A stretch of 62,586 nucleotides of DNA from Actinomycetes bacterium (lineage in GTDB: Bacteria > Actinomycetota > Coriobacteriia > WRKU01 > WQUG01), in NCBI GenBank assembly GCA_031272275.1, contig JAISUC010000020.1:1-62586 (forward strand), written 5' to 3'. A model generated the notes under the pieces. That model saw only the letters and a program-made list of their open reading frames with translations, was not told the origin of the DNA and did not search any database. Position 1 is the stretch's first letter. Every line of letters starts with the position of its first letter. The position numbers and the translations under genes are program-made. Shown piece after piece: positions 17,709-25,681 of this stretch.

Positions 17709-18536
17709 TCAGCTGACCGGGACCTGCAGTTCGGTCAGCCAGTCGGCGTCGCTCTCGCAGTTCCAGACTCCATCCAGATAGCTTTCGCGCGGCGCATCGG
17801 ACGGCTTCAGCCCGTTGCTTTCAATCCAGCCGTACAGATACGCATAGGCTTTCGAGAGTCCGTCAGGTCCGCTGTACGGTCCTCGGTGCAGGACACTTGC
17901 CACACGCGTTGCCGGCAGCTCGCGAAACTCAAACCCGTCCGCCGCCACGCCCGGACCCTCGACCGCCTGGCAAATTTCGACGTCGATGTCGCTTTCGCGG
18001 TATTCACCATCGTGGTAAATCGCACAACAGTACTCGGGCTGCGTGCAACACAGATCGGGGTTCGCCGCCGCCACCGCACGCCCGACGTCGACGTAACACT
18101 CCCCCAGCTCGTCATAGCTCGCCAGTGTGCGTCGCGCGGAAAACACGGTACATGCCGGCAGGTCTTTCAGGGTTGCTTGATACTGCATGGTTAAACCTTC
18201 CTTTCGCTCGGCCAGATAGGTATCCAGACGGCTCAGTTGCAGGTTCAGCGCATCCTGTGCCCGCGCCAGATCGGCGCGACGCGCGGTCAGGGTTTCAATC
18301 AGGTCGTCGGTACCACCACTGCCCGCGGAAACAATGCGACCGACCTCCTCGACCGAAAACCCCATCTGGCGCAGCGCCATGATGTCATTCAGACGCAGCA
18401 GCTGCTCGGTGCGATAGTAACGGTAACCGGTCGCCGCGTCGATCCGCGCCGGCGTCAACAAGCCCAGCTCGTCATAGTAACGCAGAGTCTTGACCGTCGT
18501 CTTTCCCAGTTTCGAAAACGCCCCGATACGATGCAT
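17709..18536 (-). CDS. MerR-family regulator with GyrI-like effector domain
   Basis: A 275-residue regulator. The N-terminal winged helix is typical (IGAFSKLGKTTVKTLRYYDELGLL...GYRYY), followed by a dimerisation coiled coil (about 75-125) and a C-terminal GyrI/SOUL-like ligand pocket (from about 125, ending VWNCESDADWLTELQVPVS). BltR/BmrR-type proteins of this shape sense amphipathic drugs and distort an over-long promoter spacer. GGAGGAG precedes the ATG. A MerR-type promoter lies just upstream, suggesting autoregulation; no efflux pump is adjacent. Confidence 0.85.
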   Translation of the reverse strand: MHRIGAFSKLGKTTVKTLRYYDELGLLTPARIDAATGYRYYRTEQLLRLNDIMALRQMGFSVEEVGRIVSAGSGGTDDLIETLTARRADLARAQDALNLQLSRLDTYLAERKEGLTMQYQATLKDLPACTVFSARRTLASYDELGECYVDVGRAVAAANPDLCCTQPEYCCAIYHDGEYRESDIDVEICQAVEGPGVAADGFEFRELPATRVASVLHRGPYSGPDGLSKAYAYLYGWIESNGLKPSDAPRESYLDGVWNCESDADWLTELQVPVS

Positions 18537-18566
18537 GCCGCTCCTCCAATCCGTGCCGTCGAAACC

Positions 18567-18597
18567 ACTCTGCGCCCTCCCCCGACAGGAGAGTCAA
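18567..18597 (-). promoter_or_regulatory. MerR-type promoter/operator with 19-nt spacer
   Basis: On the minus strand TTGACT (18592-18597) is followed 19 nt later by CAGAGT. The dyad CTCTCC/GGGGAG lies in the spacer. Strong -35, long spacer and an internal CTCTCC-type dyad are typical of promoters activated by BltR/BmrR-like MerR proteins. Confidence 0.65.
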
Positions 18598-18626
18598 GCG
18601 ATTATTTCAAAAACTTTCAGTTATTT

Positions 18627-18974
18627 TCAGGACGTGTAATACGCTCCCAGAATTTCGGCGGCGTATCGCACTGCCGACAGGGCCACATCGGGGGAGCGCG
18701 TCCCGTAGATTTTCATCCGATGCACGCGACTGCCATCTGTGGGCGTTCCGGTGACACCGCGCAACACCGTGCGGTCCCCGCCATCGGCACAAGCCAACAA
18801 CTCGACCGCCAAGTGCTCGACGGCATGCACCGTTTCGGTATCAGCCAGTTCATGTGCGAAATCAAGATGCCGTCCGTTGTCGCAGGCGTGTCGGCGCAGG
18901 TCGGGGTACGCGCGCAGCAGGCCGCTGCAATCAATCCCACGTGTACGTGCGGGCACCCCCGGTGCCAACGTCAA
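18627..18974 (-). CDS. small protein of unknown function downstream of the CNNM-like gene
   Basis: About 115 residues with ordered, non-repetitive sequence: PDLRRHACDNGR, DTETVHAVEHLAVELL and a C-terminal GTPTDGSRVHRMKIYG...AVRYAAEILGAYY. The His/Glu pattern HAVEHLAVELL vaguely recalls cyanophycin-synthetase N-terminal regions, but I cannot assign a family. No ATG is present; TTG at 18974 follows GGGCGGA, and the frame is open further upstream into the preceding gene's end, so the start is uncertain. A copy of the dispersed motif (18690-18705) is read as GTRSP. Confidence 0.5.
   Translation of the reverse strand: MTLAPGVPARTRGIDCSGLLRAYPDLRRHACDNGRHLDFAHELADTETVHAVEHLAVELLACADGGDRTVLRGVTGTPTDGSRVHRMKIYGTRSPDVALSAVRYAAEILGAYYTS
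18690..18705 (+). repeat. dispersed motif copy 4
   Basis: GGGGGAGCGCGTCCCG, in the 115-residue unknown gene. Confidence 0.8.
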
Positions 18975-19023
18975 CTGAAAATCCGCCCGACGCGCATCCG
19001 CATCCCACGCAGTCAGACGTATG

Positions 19024-20343
19024 TCACTGAACAGGTTCAGCCGTATCCCCGGGCGGCAACTCGACCTGCTGGACGCGAATGCGCTGGATGCGGCGCCGAC
19101 GCATGGTCACCACCGTGAACCGGAATCCCTCATATTCATAGGTCTCGCCGGCATGGGGGATATGACCCAACTGTTCCAGCAGCCAACCCGCCAGCGTATC
19201 GTATTCGTCCGATTCTTCAATGGGGATGCCCAGTTCGATGGCATCCTCGGTGTCCAGCGACCCCTCGACCAGCCAATGACCGGACTCGACCTCGCGGATA
19301 CTCAGGGCACCGCGGTCGGTTTCGTCCTCGATCTCACCCACGAACTCTTCCAAGATGTCTTCCATGGTCACAATTCCGCTGGTGCCGCCGTATTCATCGA
19401 CCACCACCATCATCTGGACGCGGGCTTCCTGCATTTCGCTCATGGTTGACAACAGGTCTTTGGTTTCGGGCACGAAAATCGGCTCGTGCAGATAATCGGT
19501 GACCGCATCCTGACCGCGTCCGTCCGAAATCGGTAACACCAGGTCTTTCAGTATCAAAATACCGATGACCTTATCGTGGTCCTCGTGAAAAACCGGCGCG
19601 CGCGAATAGCCGGTCGCATATATGCGCTCCGCCGCCTGAACCACCGAATCGGTATCCTCGATGAATATGGTATCGACGCGCGGTACCATGACCTCGCGCA
19701 CGACCGTTTCACCCAGATCGAAGATCTCGGAAATCATCCGCTTTTCGTCATCCTCGATGCTGTCCTGCTCATCGACCATCAGCTTGATTTCCTCTTCGCT
19801 GGCGGCGGCCTGTGCCGCGCGCGAGGTATCCAAGCCGAACAGCCTCCCCACCAGCCGGGTGGATGTCGATAAGATCCAGACGATCGGACGCGTCAGCCCG
19901 CGGAAAAACGCCAGAGGCCGCGACACCGCCGCCGCCACCCGATCGGCACGCTGCAGACCCAGCTGTTTGGGAACCAGCTCGCCCAGCACCAGGGTCACAT
20001 AGCTGATAATCAGAGTCACCACCAGCACGGACAGTGCGGCGGCGATAGAACTTAAGAACGGCGAGCCGAATCGGTTCAGCCACGCCTGCAGCGGAGCCGC
20101 CAGACTGACCGCCGCCGTCGCAGACGCCAGCATACCGGCCAGCGTGATCATAATCTGGATGGTCGCCAGCAGACTGGCGGGGTCCTCGGTCAGTTTCAGG
20201 GCGGCTTTCGCTCCCTTGGAACCGCCGTCGGCTCGTTCCTGCAATGCGGTTTTACGTGCGCTGATCAGTGCGATTTCAGCCGCGGCAAAATAGCCGTTGA
20301 CCAAAATCATCACGACTATCAGCGCTATTTGTTGGCCTATCAA
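19024..20343 (-). CDS. hemolysin-like CNNM/CorC membrane protein
   Basis: A 439-residue protein. The N-terminal DUF21 domain has four hydrophobic helices (ILVNGYFAAAEIALISARK is diagnostic). A CBS pair follows (about 205-330, MVPRVDTIFIED and DEYGGTSGIVTMEDILEEFVGEI), then a C-terminal CorC/HlyC domain. CNNM/CorC proteins are linked to Mg2+ export and divalent-metal homeostasis, matching the MgtE-like gene nearby. The start is TTG; its TTGA overlaps the stop of the preceding gene, a strong sign of translational coupling. Confidence 0.88.
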   Translation of the reverse strand: MIGQQIALIVVMILVNGYFAAAEIALISARKTALQERADGGSKGAKAALKLTEDPASLLATIQIMITLAGMLASATAAVSLAAPLQAWLNRFGSPFLSSIAAALSVLVVTLIISYVTLVLGELVPKQLGLQRADRVAAAVSRPLAFFRGLTRPIVWILSTSTRLVGRLFGLDTSRAAQAAASEEEIKLMVDEQDSIEDDEKRMISEIFDLGETVVREVMVPRVDTIFIEDTDSVVQAAERIYATGYSRAPVFHEDHDKVIGILILKDLVLPISDGRGQDAVTDYLHEPIFVPETKDLLSTMSEMQEARVQMMVVVDEYGGTSGIVTMEDILEEFVGEIEDETDRGALSIREVESGHWLVEGSLDTEDAIELGIPIEESDEYDTLAGWLLEQLGHIPHAGETYEYEGFRFTVVTMRRRRIQRIRVQQVELPPGDTAEPVQ

Positions 20344-20909
20344 AGGGTGTTCGCGCCTCCGTCAGTCGGGGAATCTGCCACATCCGCCGCATCCGTAGCC
20401 GGAGCGGGCTCGACCGGAACCGCCGTCAGCGGAACCGTTCCTGCCGCAGGTGCCGGCGCGGGCACGGGTTCGGGCACCACGTCGACCACCGTCGCGGTCA
20501 GCGGAACCGGGGCAGGTACGGGTGTCGCCATCGCAGCCCCCCCGGCAGTCGCCGCAGCCGAAGCCGCGGTCGGCGTGTAGCCGGACACCGCGCCGTCTGC
20601 AGTCGACGCCACGCCCGGCGCCACCGGATAGACCGCCGACGTACCCTCCTGATTGGTTTTCCACGAATCGAATGCCAAAATGCACAGGCAAATCAGGACG
20701 CCGACCGACGGAACCAGGGACAACAGCCCCATCCAACCGCTGTAGCCGGCGCGCTGGAAAATGCGAAAGAACAGCCACACCTGAAACACCGCAAACGCCA
20801 GGGCAATGACCGCCACGCAAATGAAATACGCCCCCAAGATGCCGGCGATGCCGCTGAACGCCGAGTCCAGATTGTTGAAATCCGAGCCATAGCCGTAGTT
20901 ATATGACAT
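20340..20909 (-). CDS. small membrane protein with Pro/Ala-rich tail
   Basis: A 189-residue protein. A Tyr/Gly/Asn-rich N-terminus (MSYNYGYGSD) is followed by two hydrophobic helices (about 22-45 and 60-80, with WMGLLSLVPSVGVLICL) and a low-complexity Ala/Pro/Val tail. The helix pair resembles DUF805 or DUF5684-like proteins that assist membrane complexes, but I am not certain. AAGGGA precedes the ATG. The stop overlaps the TTG of the CNNM-like gene, suggesting an accessory role. Confidence 0.65.
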   Translation of the reverse strand: MSYNYGYGSDFNNLDSAFSGIAGILGAYFICVAVIALAFAVFQVWLFFRIFQRAGYSGWMGLLSLVPSVGVLICLCILAFDSWKTNQEGTSAVYPVAPGVASTADGAVSGYTPTAASAAATAGGAAMATPVPAPVPLTATVVDVVPEPVPAPAPAAGTVPLTAVPVEPAPATDAADVADSPTDGGANTL

Positions 20910-21077
20910 AGTGAATCCCTTCGTTTGCTTCCTCGGCCTGTGGGTGCTGTGCCGCTTGCAGATGATTATAGTGTATCGGCGCGGGCGGGGCGGCGGCGGT
21001 ATCACAAATGTAACAACGTCATACGACGCGCTGGTAAGGCGGGGTGATGGGGGGTGGTACACATAAAACACAACACA

Positions 21078-21093
21078 GGGGGAGCGCGTCCCG
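21078..21093 (+). repeat. dispersed motif copy 5
   Basis: GGGGGAGCGCGTCCCG, at the -35 position of the TVP38-like gene promoter. Confidence 0.8.
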
Positions 21094-21116
21094 ACGCTGC
21101 GGCTATAATGGACGCT

Positions 21117-21857
21117 ATGAGGAAACGGGTAGGGGTACTGATAATCGCGCTGTTGGGGGTTGCCGCATTGGTGGCTGTTATTTGGTGGGCGGACCGCAGC
21201 TTTATGACGGTGCACCGGTCGCTGGCGGTGCTGAAACACGATGCGGCCGACGTCTGGCACATCGTGCGCAGCGACCCGTCGACCGTCAGTGCCTGGATGC
21301 GCAGCCACGGCGACGCAGGTCCCCTGATTTCGATCGGGCTGACGTTGATCAGCGGCTTTACCCTGGTGCTGCCGACGGCGTTTATCGTATTTGCGAACGC
21401 ATACATTTGGGGGTTTTTGCGCGGGACGGCGCTGACGATGCTGGCGTCACTGATTACCGCGACGGCGTGTTTTTGGGTGACGCGACGGTGGGGGCGCCCC
21501 ATTGTAGAGCGGGTCAGCCGCCGTCCGTCGACACAACGTGCACTGGCGGTCACCGATCGCTTCTTTGAGCGCTATGGGGCGCGCACGGTGCTGATTGCCC
21601 GGCTGATTCCCATTATTCCCTTTGATTTGATCAGCCTGGTGGCGGGGCTGACCGACATTCAGTATCGACATTTCATCCTGGCCAGTGCCGTCGGCTTGCT
21701 GCCGGAGGTCGCGCTGTATTCCTGGATTGCGAGCGTCGGCGGCAGCGCCAAACACGGCGGGGTCTTGATTGGCGCCATCGTGGTGTTCATAGTGCTGGCG
21801 ATACTGGTCTCGATTTTCCAGAAACCCTTGGTCGAAAAACTCCTGAAGAAAAAATAG
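21117..21857 (+). CDS. TVP38/TMEM64 (VTT-domain) membrane protein
   Basis: A 246-residue VTT-domain protein with five or six hydrophobic helices. The family core is present: FANAYIWGFLRGTALTMLASL, and FFERYGARTVLIARLIPIIPFDLISLVAGLT with its conserved Arg and Pro residues. VTT/DedA relatives scramble or flip membrane lipids. MRKRVG is taken as the start; an ATG 9 nt upstream is possible. TATAAT (21104-21109) ends 7 nt before this ATG and no ribosome site is seen, so the mRNA may be leaderless. Confidence 0.8.
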   Translation: MRKRVGVLIIALLGVAALVAVIWWADRSFMTVHRSLAVLKHDAADVWHIVRSDPSTVSAWMRSHGDAGPLISIGLTLISGFTLVLPTAFIVFANAYIWGFLRGTALTMLASLITATACFWVTRRWGRPIVERVSRRPSTQRALAVTDRFFERYGARTVLIARLIPIIPFDLISLVAGLTDIQYRHFILASAVGLLPEVALYSWIASVGGSAKHGGVLIGAIVVFIVLAILVSIFQKPLVEKLLKKK

Positions 21858-21859
21858 CT

Positions 21860-21882
21860 CGGATGCGCGATGCGCTCATCCG
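21860..21882. terminator. bidirectional hairpin between convergent genes
   Basis: CGGATG/CATCCG arms enclose a partly self-complementary GCG-rich loop. It sits in the 27-bp gap between the stops of the TVP38-like gene and the small secreted protein gene, and belongs to the GGATGCGC palindrome family seen in the REP clusters. Confidence 0.5.
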
Positions 21883-21884
21883 AT

Positions 21885-22160
21885 TCAGCAGAAACTCGCG
21901 TTAGTGGGTGTTTGGTCGCCACCGTCTTCGGCAGCAAAGGACAGATTGAGCTGTTGATAATAGCCTGCGGAATGGGAGGGAAAAAGGGACGGCGCGCGGT
22001 TGTCCACCACGAAGGCGGCTGTGTGCGCGTCTTCGATGAAACCATCACCGGTGGTAAGCATGGTTGAAGGTGCTGGGGCAGGTGCAGCCATAGCGGCCGT
22101 CGCAAGACAGGTCGTCAGTATCAGGCAGAGCGCAACGCGTGCTTTTGTGTGGGTAGCCAT
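21885..22160 (-). CDS. small secreted protein, unknown
   Basis: A 91-residue protein with a convincing signal peptide (KARVALCLILTTCLATAAMAAPA) and a short mature region ending NASFC. No family is recognisable. Its ATG shares one base with the TGA of the upstream secreted-protein gene (TGATG), which argues that it is translated and functionally linked to it. Confidence 0.5.
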   Translation of the reverse strand: MATHTKARVALCLILTTCLATAAMAAPAPAPSTMLTTGDGFIEDAHTAAFVVDNRAPSLFPSHSAGYYQQLNLSFAAEDGGDQTPTNASFC

Positions 22161-23509
22161 CAGCGTTTACCTGATTTCACAACAACTTTGATGCGCTTGC
22201 TGATAAGCCCGTTATGAGTGACGGCATAGATATAACAGGTCCCCTTCTTTTTCTTGGTGACTTTGCCTGTGGCTGACACCTGAGCGACTTTCTTGTTGGT
22301 GGAATACCAACGGACCTTACTGCTTATCAACTTTGTGCCCGCAGGTGCGCTCACCTGTGCATACACACGGACTTTCTTTGTTTTCGCTTTGGACTTGGTT
22401 TCTTTTTTGCTTACCGTAATCTTGGTGGCGTTTGCCTTGATGGTTGCAGGTGTGGTTCCGTCTGGGTTGAGCGCGTGAGCAGTCACCGCTTTGACCGCAT
22501 AGGTGTATGAGCTGTAGACGCGTTTGCCTTTGACTGTTCTAAACGATCGTACCTTGTAGCTGTAGGTGTGCTGTGGGTCCAGACCGGTGTCCACGTATCC
22601 GTTTGCGTCGTTTCCTGTCAGTGTTTTGATGGCTTGGTACTTCTTGGTTTTGGTGTTGTAGCGATACAAGACGTATCCGTCCGCGTTGGTGACCCGTCGC
22701 CAACAGACGGCAAGTGCATTGGGGTTATTGACAGATTTGACCCTGATGCCCCCGAGCTTTTTGTAGTAGGCTCCGTCAATCTTTACGGTACCGGATGCAC
22801 TCAGCGATGTTTTCTGTGCCGTGATGTTGGTGATGAGTATTTCGTTTGCGGTTGCCAGAAAGGTTGCTGTTTTCTGGGAGTCTTTGGTGTCCTTGAAGTC
22901 ATCCGTATCAACTGTGAAGGCTCCCGTCAGACCGGTGGCGACGATACCGCGTGAAGTGTCTTTCATGGTGAACGCGGAGTCGGTTGAGCCTGCGATACGC
23001 ACACTCGCCTCAACATTATGGGCATAGTAGCCGGCGGTGAAGACGACACCCTTTCCGGTAACAGCAATTGTGTGGCAGTCATTCGCGGTAGCCGTGATGG
23101 TCTTTGCATTCTTGTTCGCATTAACATATGCATAATTGTCAAACGCGTCCTGGCCGGGAATAACCCAGAACTCTGCCTCATCTCCCGAGATATGCGCGTA
23201 GGTAAAGGTCTCACTTGCGGGAACTTGATAAAAAATGCTGGGATTCATACTTAACTCAGGCAGGACGTTGAACACCTCCATATCTCCCCTACCCCGAAAG
23301 GACAGCCCCTCATAAATTAAGGTCTTTCCCTCAGCGTTGGTGATCTGAGCCTTACTTTGCATCTTTATCGCCAAGCGAGTTTTTGGTTGACTGTCCGTTG
23401 CCCCTGCAACTGCAAGAGGAACCACCGTGATAGCCAGGCACACTGCCAGAAAAAGCGCCGCTACCAATTTGCCCAGATTTCGCTTCATTCTTGTTGCTCC
23501 CGTCTTCAT
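22160..23509 (-). CDS. secreted Fn3/BIG2 surface protein
   Basis: A 449-residue exported protein with a signal peptide (MKRNLGKLVAALFLAVCLAI; MKTGATR may be an upstream extension). A beta-rich N-terminal body (about 45-230) follows, then an Fn3-like domain (about 235-325, VCWRRVTNADGYVLYRYN) and a lysine-rich BIG2 domain (about 345-449, VRWYSTNKKVAQVSATGKVTKKKKG). It shares the lysine-rich terminal-module style of the RCC1 protein and is probably another wall-associated protein. It is less GC-rich than its neighbours. Confidence 0.7.
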   Translation of the reverse strand: MKTGATRMKRNLGKLVAALFLAVCLAITVVPLAVAGATDSQPKTRLAIKMQSKAQITNAEGKTLIYEGLSFRGRGDMEVFNVLPELSMNPSIFYQVPASETFTYAHISGDEAEFWVIPGQDAFDNYAYVNANKNAKTITATANDCHTIAVTGKGVVFTAGYYAHNVEASVRIAGSTDSAFTMKDTSRGIVATGLTGAFTVDTDDFKDTKDSQKTATFLATANEILITNITAQKTSLSASGTVKIDGAYYKKLGGIRVKSVNNPNALAVCWRRVTNADGYVLYRYNTKTKKYQAIKTLTGNDANGYVDTGLDPQHTYSYKVRSFRTVKGKRVYSSYTYAVKAVTAHALNPDGTTPATIKANATKITVSKKETKSKAKTKKVRVYAQVSAPAGTKLISSKVRWYSTNKKVAQVSATGKVTKKKKGTCYIYAVTHNGLISKRIKVVVKSGKR

Positions 23510-23518
23510 CGCCCAAAT

Positions 23519-24604
23519 CTACTTTTCAATGTTCAGTTTTTCGAATTCCCGTAGATCCACTGCAGACAGTATCGCCGCGATGGGTTTGTATCCTTCTACT
23601 TTTATGGCTGAATAGTCTTTCTTAACCAGCACGTATTTCGAAGCATTGGGATACGATGGGTCATACGTGGACAATCGATGCCATTCGGTCTTGTTGCCGT
23701 CGGTAATTATCCCGGCGTATCCTTTCACTAGAATTGCATGCCCTGATTTATCCTCAAACCAAAAACCGAAAACCTGAAGTTTCTTTGCTTTGGCATCTGC
23801 GGTCAAAGTGGTTAATGCAGACTTCCATTCCGCCCTGGAGACATATTGTTTTTCTATGTATGCATATGAGTTCAAAGGACAGCACTGACCAATCTGATAG
23901 TAGTTAATCAGGCTCTTGACCCGCGCCGAGTCCTTGGGCTTTGAGACTTTGTTCAGGTGGCTACCTGTGCCGGACGAACCAGTGTATGCTCGTACATTTA
24001 TCTGCCCGAGTTTGTTCAGCGCAATTGTCGTGGACATGCCGAAACAGGAACCCCCCCACTTCGTGTCTATCGCGGCTTGAATATCATCCCTAACGGCATC
24101 AATAGTTTGCCAAGGAAGATAGGCCGCATCCGCCTCCTTTTTGGTCATCTTGGTCTTGGTACTGACAACCGCACTGGTCTTGAAGGTGGTGGTGACTTTC
24201 TTGACCGTCTTGTATGCCACCACCTTGAAGTCGTACTTGGTGTTGGATGTAAGCCCGGTAACCGTCTTTGTCTTGGATTTTGCCCCGGTAAGTACTTTGG
24301 GGCCGCTCCATTTGGATGCGGAGTGTTTCTTGTAGTAGAGCTTGTACCCTGTGACCCCACCCAGCTTTGACCAGGTCACCTTGATGGCTGATGTGGATGT
24401 GGCAGTGGCTTTGACGTTGAAAACACGAGCGACGGTTGCGCTAAGGGACTCGGTCTTTACTCTCTTTCCGCCCTTGGTGTCATAGGCGATGACCTGATAG
24501 GCGTACTTCCTGCCCGGTTTCAGGTCAGTGTGCGCGTATGCCTTCAGCGAGGTACCGGACTGCATAACGCACCCTTTCTGCTCGAACTGAAACACATCCC
24601 ACAA
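23519..24604 (-). pseudogene. 5'-truncated Fn3 / papain-like cysteine peptidase-like gene
   Basis: A frame of about 361 residues starts in the middle of an Fn3-like domain (VFQFEQKGC...YAYQVIAYD), has a second complete Fn3 domain (about 65-155), then a peptidase-like domain. That domain has a candidate nucleophile in GGSCFGMS (about 188), His in SGHAILVKGY (about 290) and Asp in STYDPSYP (about 312), an order fitting papain/C39-like folds. No signal peptide or ATG precedes it; the only starts are TTG/GTG. Its closest analogues here are secreted, so the 5' end is probably lost, with REP DNA just upstream. It could still be expressed as an internal protein. Confidence 0.55.
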
Positions 24605-24719
24605 AACGTCCTATTGCTTGATAGGCAATGACGGTATCAACCTACCATATAGCAATCAGATGCATCAACTATATTTTTAGAACTTTATTGTTGCCTCTGC
24701 ACAAAAAGAAATTGTTAGC

Positions 24720-25012
24720 GCTGGATGATCCGCGCGTACGCGCGCATCCGAATCATGTATCCGGGCGGGTTAGCACCCGCCCGGTGGATTGCCGCGGCGA
24801 CTACGTCGCCTCGCAATGACGGTGTGAAATTTCAAATTGTCATTGCGAGGGAGCGGGTATTGCGACCGTGGCAATCCAGCGGCGACTACGTCGCCCGCAA
24901 TGACGTTGGTGTGTGCTATCGCGATGCGCGCAATAACGGTGGTGGGACGACGCCGGTGGGCGAGCAATGACGGTGGTGGGTGCTATCGCGGGGTCGCAAT
25001 GACAACGCTGCG
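24720..25012. repeat. REP cluster R5
   Basis: Successive elements: a GCGCGTACGCGCGC palindrome with CATCCGAATCAT, GGGCGGGTTAGCACCCGCCC, GGATTGCCGCGGCGACTACGTCGCC, then several decayed GCAATGACG copies spaced 30-60 bp. The first part closely matches R1 and R2. It occupies the gap upstream of the truncated peptidase gene. Between 24605 and 24719 I see only AT-rich sequence without clear signals. Confidence 0.75.
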
Positions 25013-25013
25013 C

Positions 25014-25553
25014 TTACGCGCCGGAATGACCATTCAGTTGCAGCAGTTCGGTGATCAGTTCGTAGGTCAGTCGGTATGCGTCCGCGTTTTTGGATGCCCG
25101 GGGACCGGCAACGTTCAGCGTCAGACCGCGTCCGACACCTGACAGGGAACTGCACAGGCGCGGTGCGATCAGTTCTTTGTCCCAGCCGGTGACCACGATC
25201 AGCGGGCGCCCATAGGCATCCGCGAAATCGGCGGTCATCGCGGTGCCGCCCTGCAGCTGACGGCGTTGATCGCCGGCGGGGTTTACGATCAGCGTGGCAT
25301 GCGAATCACGCACGTTCAGTTCGGTCCGTTCAATGTAGCCGGCAACGTCGCCCCGTCCCGATTCCACCAGTTCGGGATAGTCAGCCAACAGGCCGGGAGG
25401 ATCCGGGTAGTCTTCGGCCAGGCCGCCTGCCGGCACCCAGCCGCACAGGGGGACACCTGCCGCCCGCGCGGCATCCAGCGCGCCGCGATCGGCGCCGGTC
25501 TGCCCGCCGCTGCGGATAAAGGCAATCAGGGGTATGTCGTGTTCCGTATGCAT
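25014..25553 (-). CDS. YpsA-related putative molybdenum-carrier-like protein
   Basis: A 179-residue Rossmann-like protein with the signature IRSGGQTGADRGALDAARAAGV and CGWVPAGG of the putative Mo-carrier family related to YpsA and LOG proteins. The later DSHATLIVNPAG and IVVTGWDKELIAP strands complete the fold. Members are thought to bind nucleotide or cofactor-like ligands; the function is not established. The start MHTEHDIPLIAF is chosen because the frame upstream crosses the intergenic copy of the dispersed motif. Confidence 0.75.
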   Translation of the reverse strand: MHTEHDIPLIAFIRSGGQTGADRGALDAARAAGVPLCGWVPAGGLAEDYPDPPGLLADYPELVESGRGDVAGYIERTELNVRDSHATLIVNPAGDQRRQLQGGTAMTADFADAYGRPLIVVTGWDKELIAPRLCSSLSGVGRGLTLNVAGPRASKNADAYRLTYELITELLQLNGHSGA

Positions 25554-25595
25554 ACAGTCCACCCTATCATATCGGCCGCGTAAAGCGGCAAGGTC

Positions 25596-25611
25596 CGGGA
25601 CGTACTCCCCC
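25596..25611 (-). repeat. dispersed motif copy 6
   Basis: CGGGACGTACTCCCCC, between the YpsA-related and CapD-like genes. Confidence 0.85.
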
Positions 25612-25681
25612 GATGTATTCGAGCTTTTTCGTCGATATGAACGCGGGTTGTGTGCGAAATCCGCCCGGCGGATAGGATACA

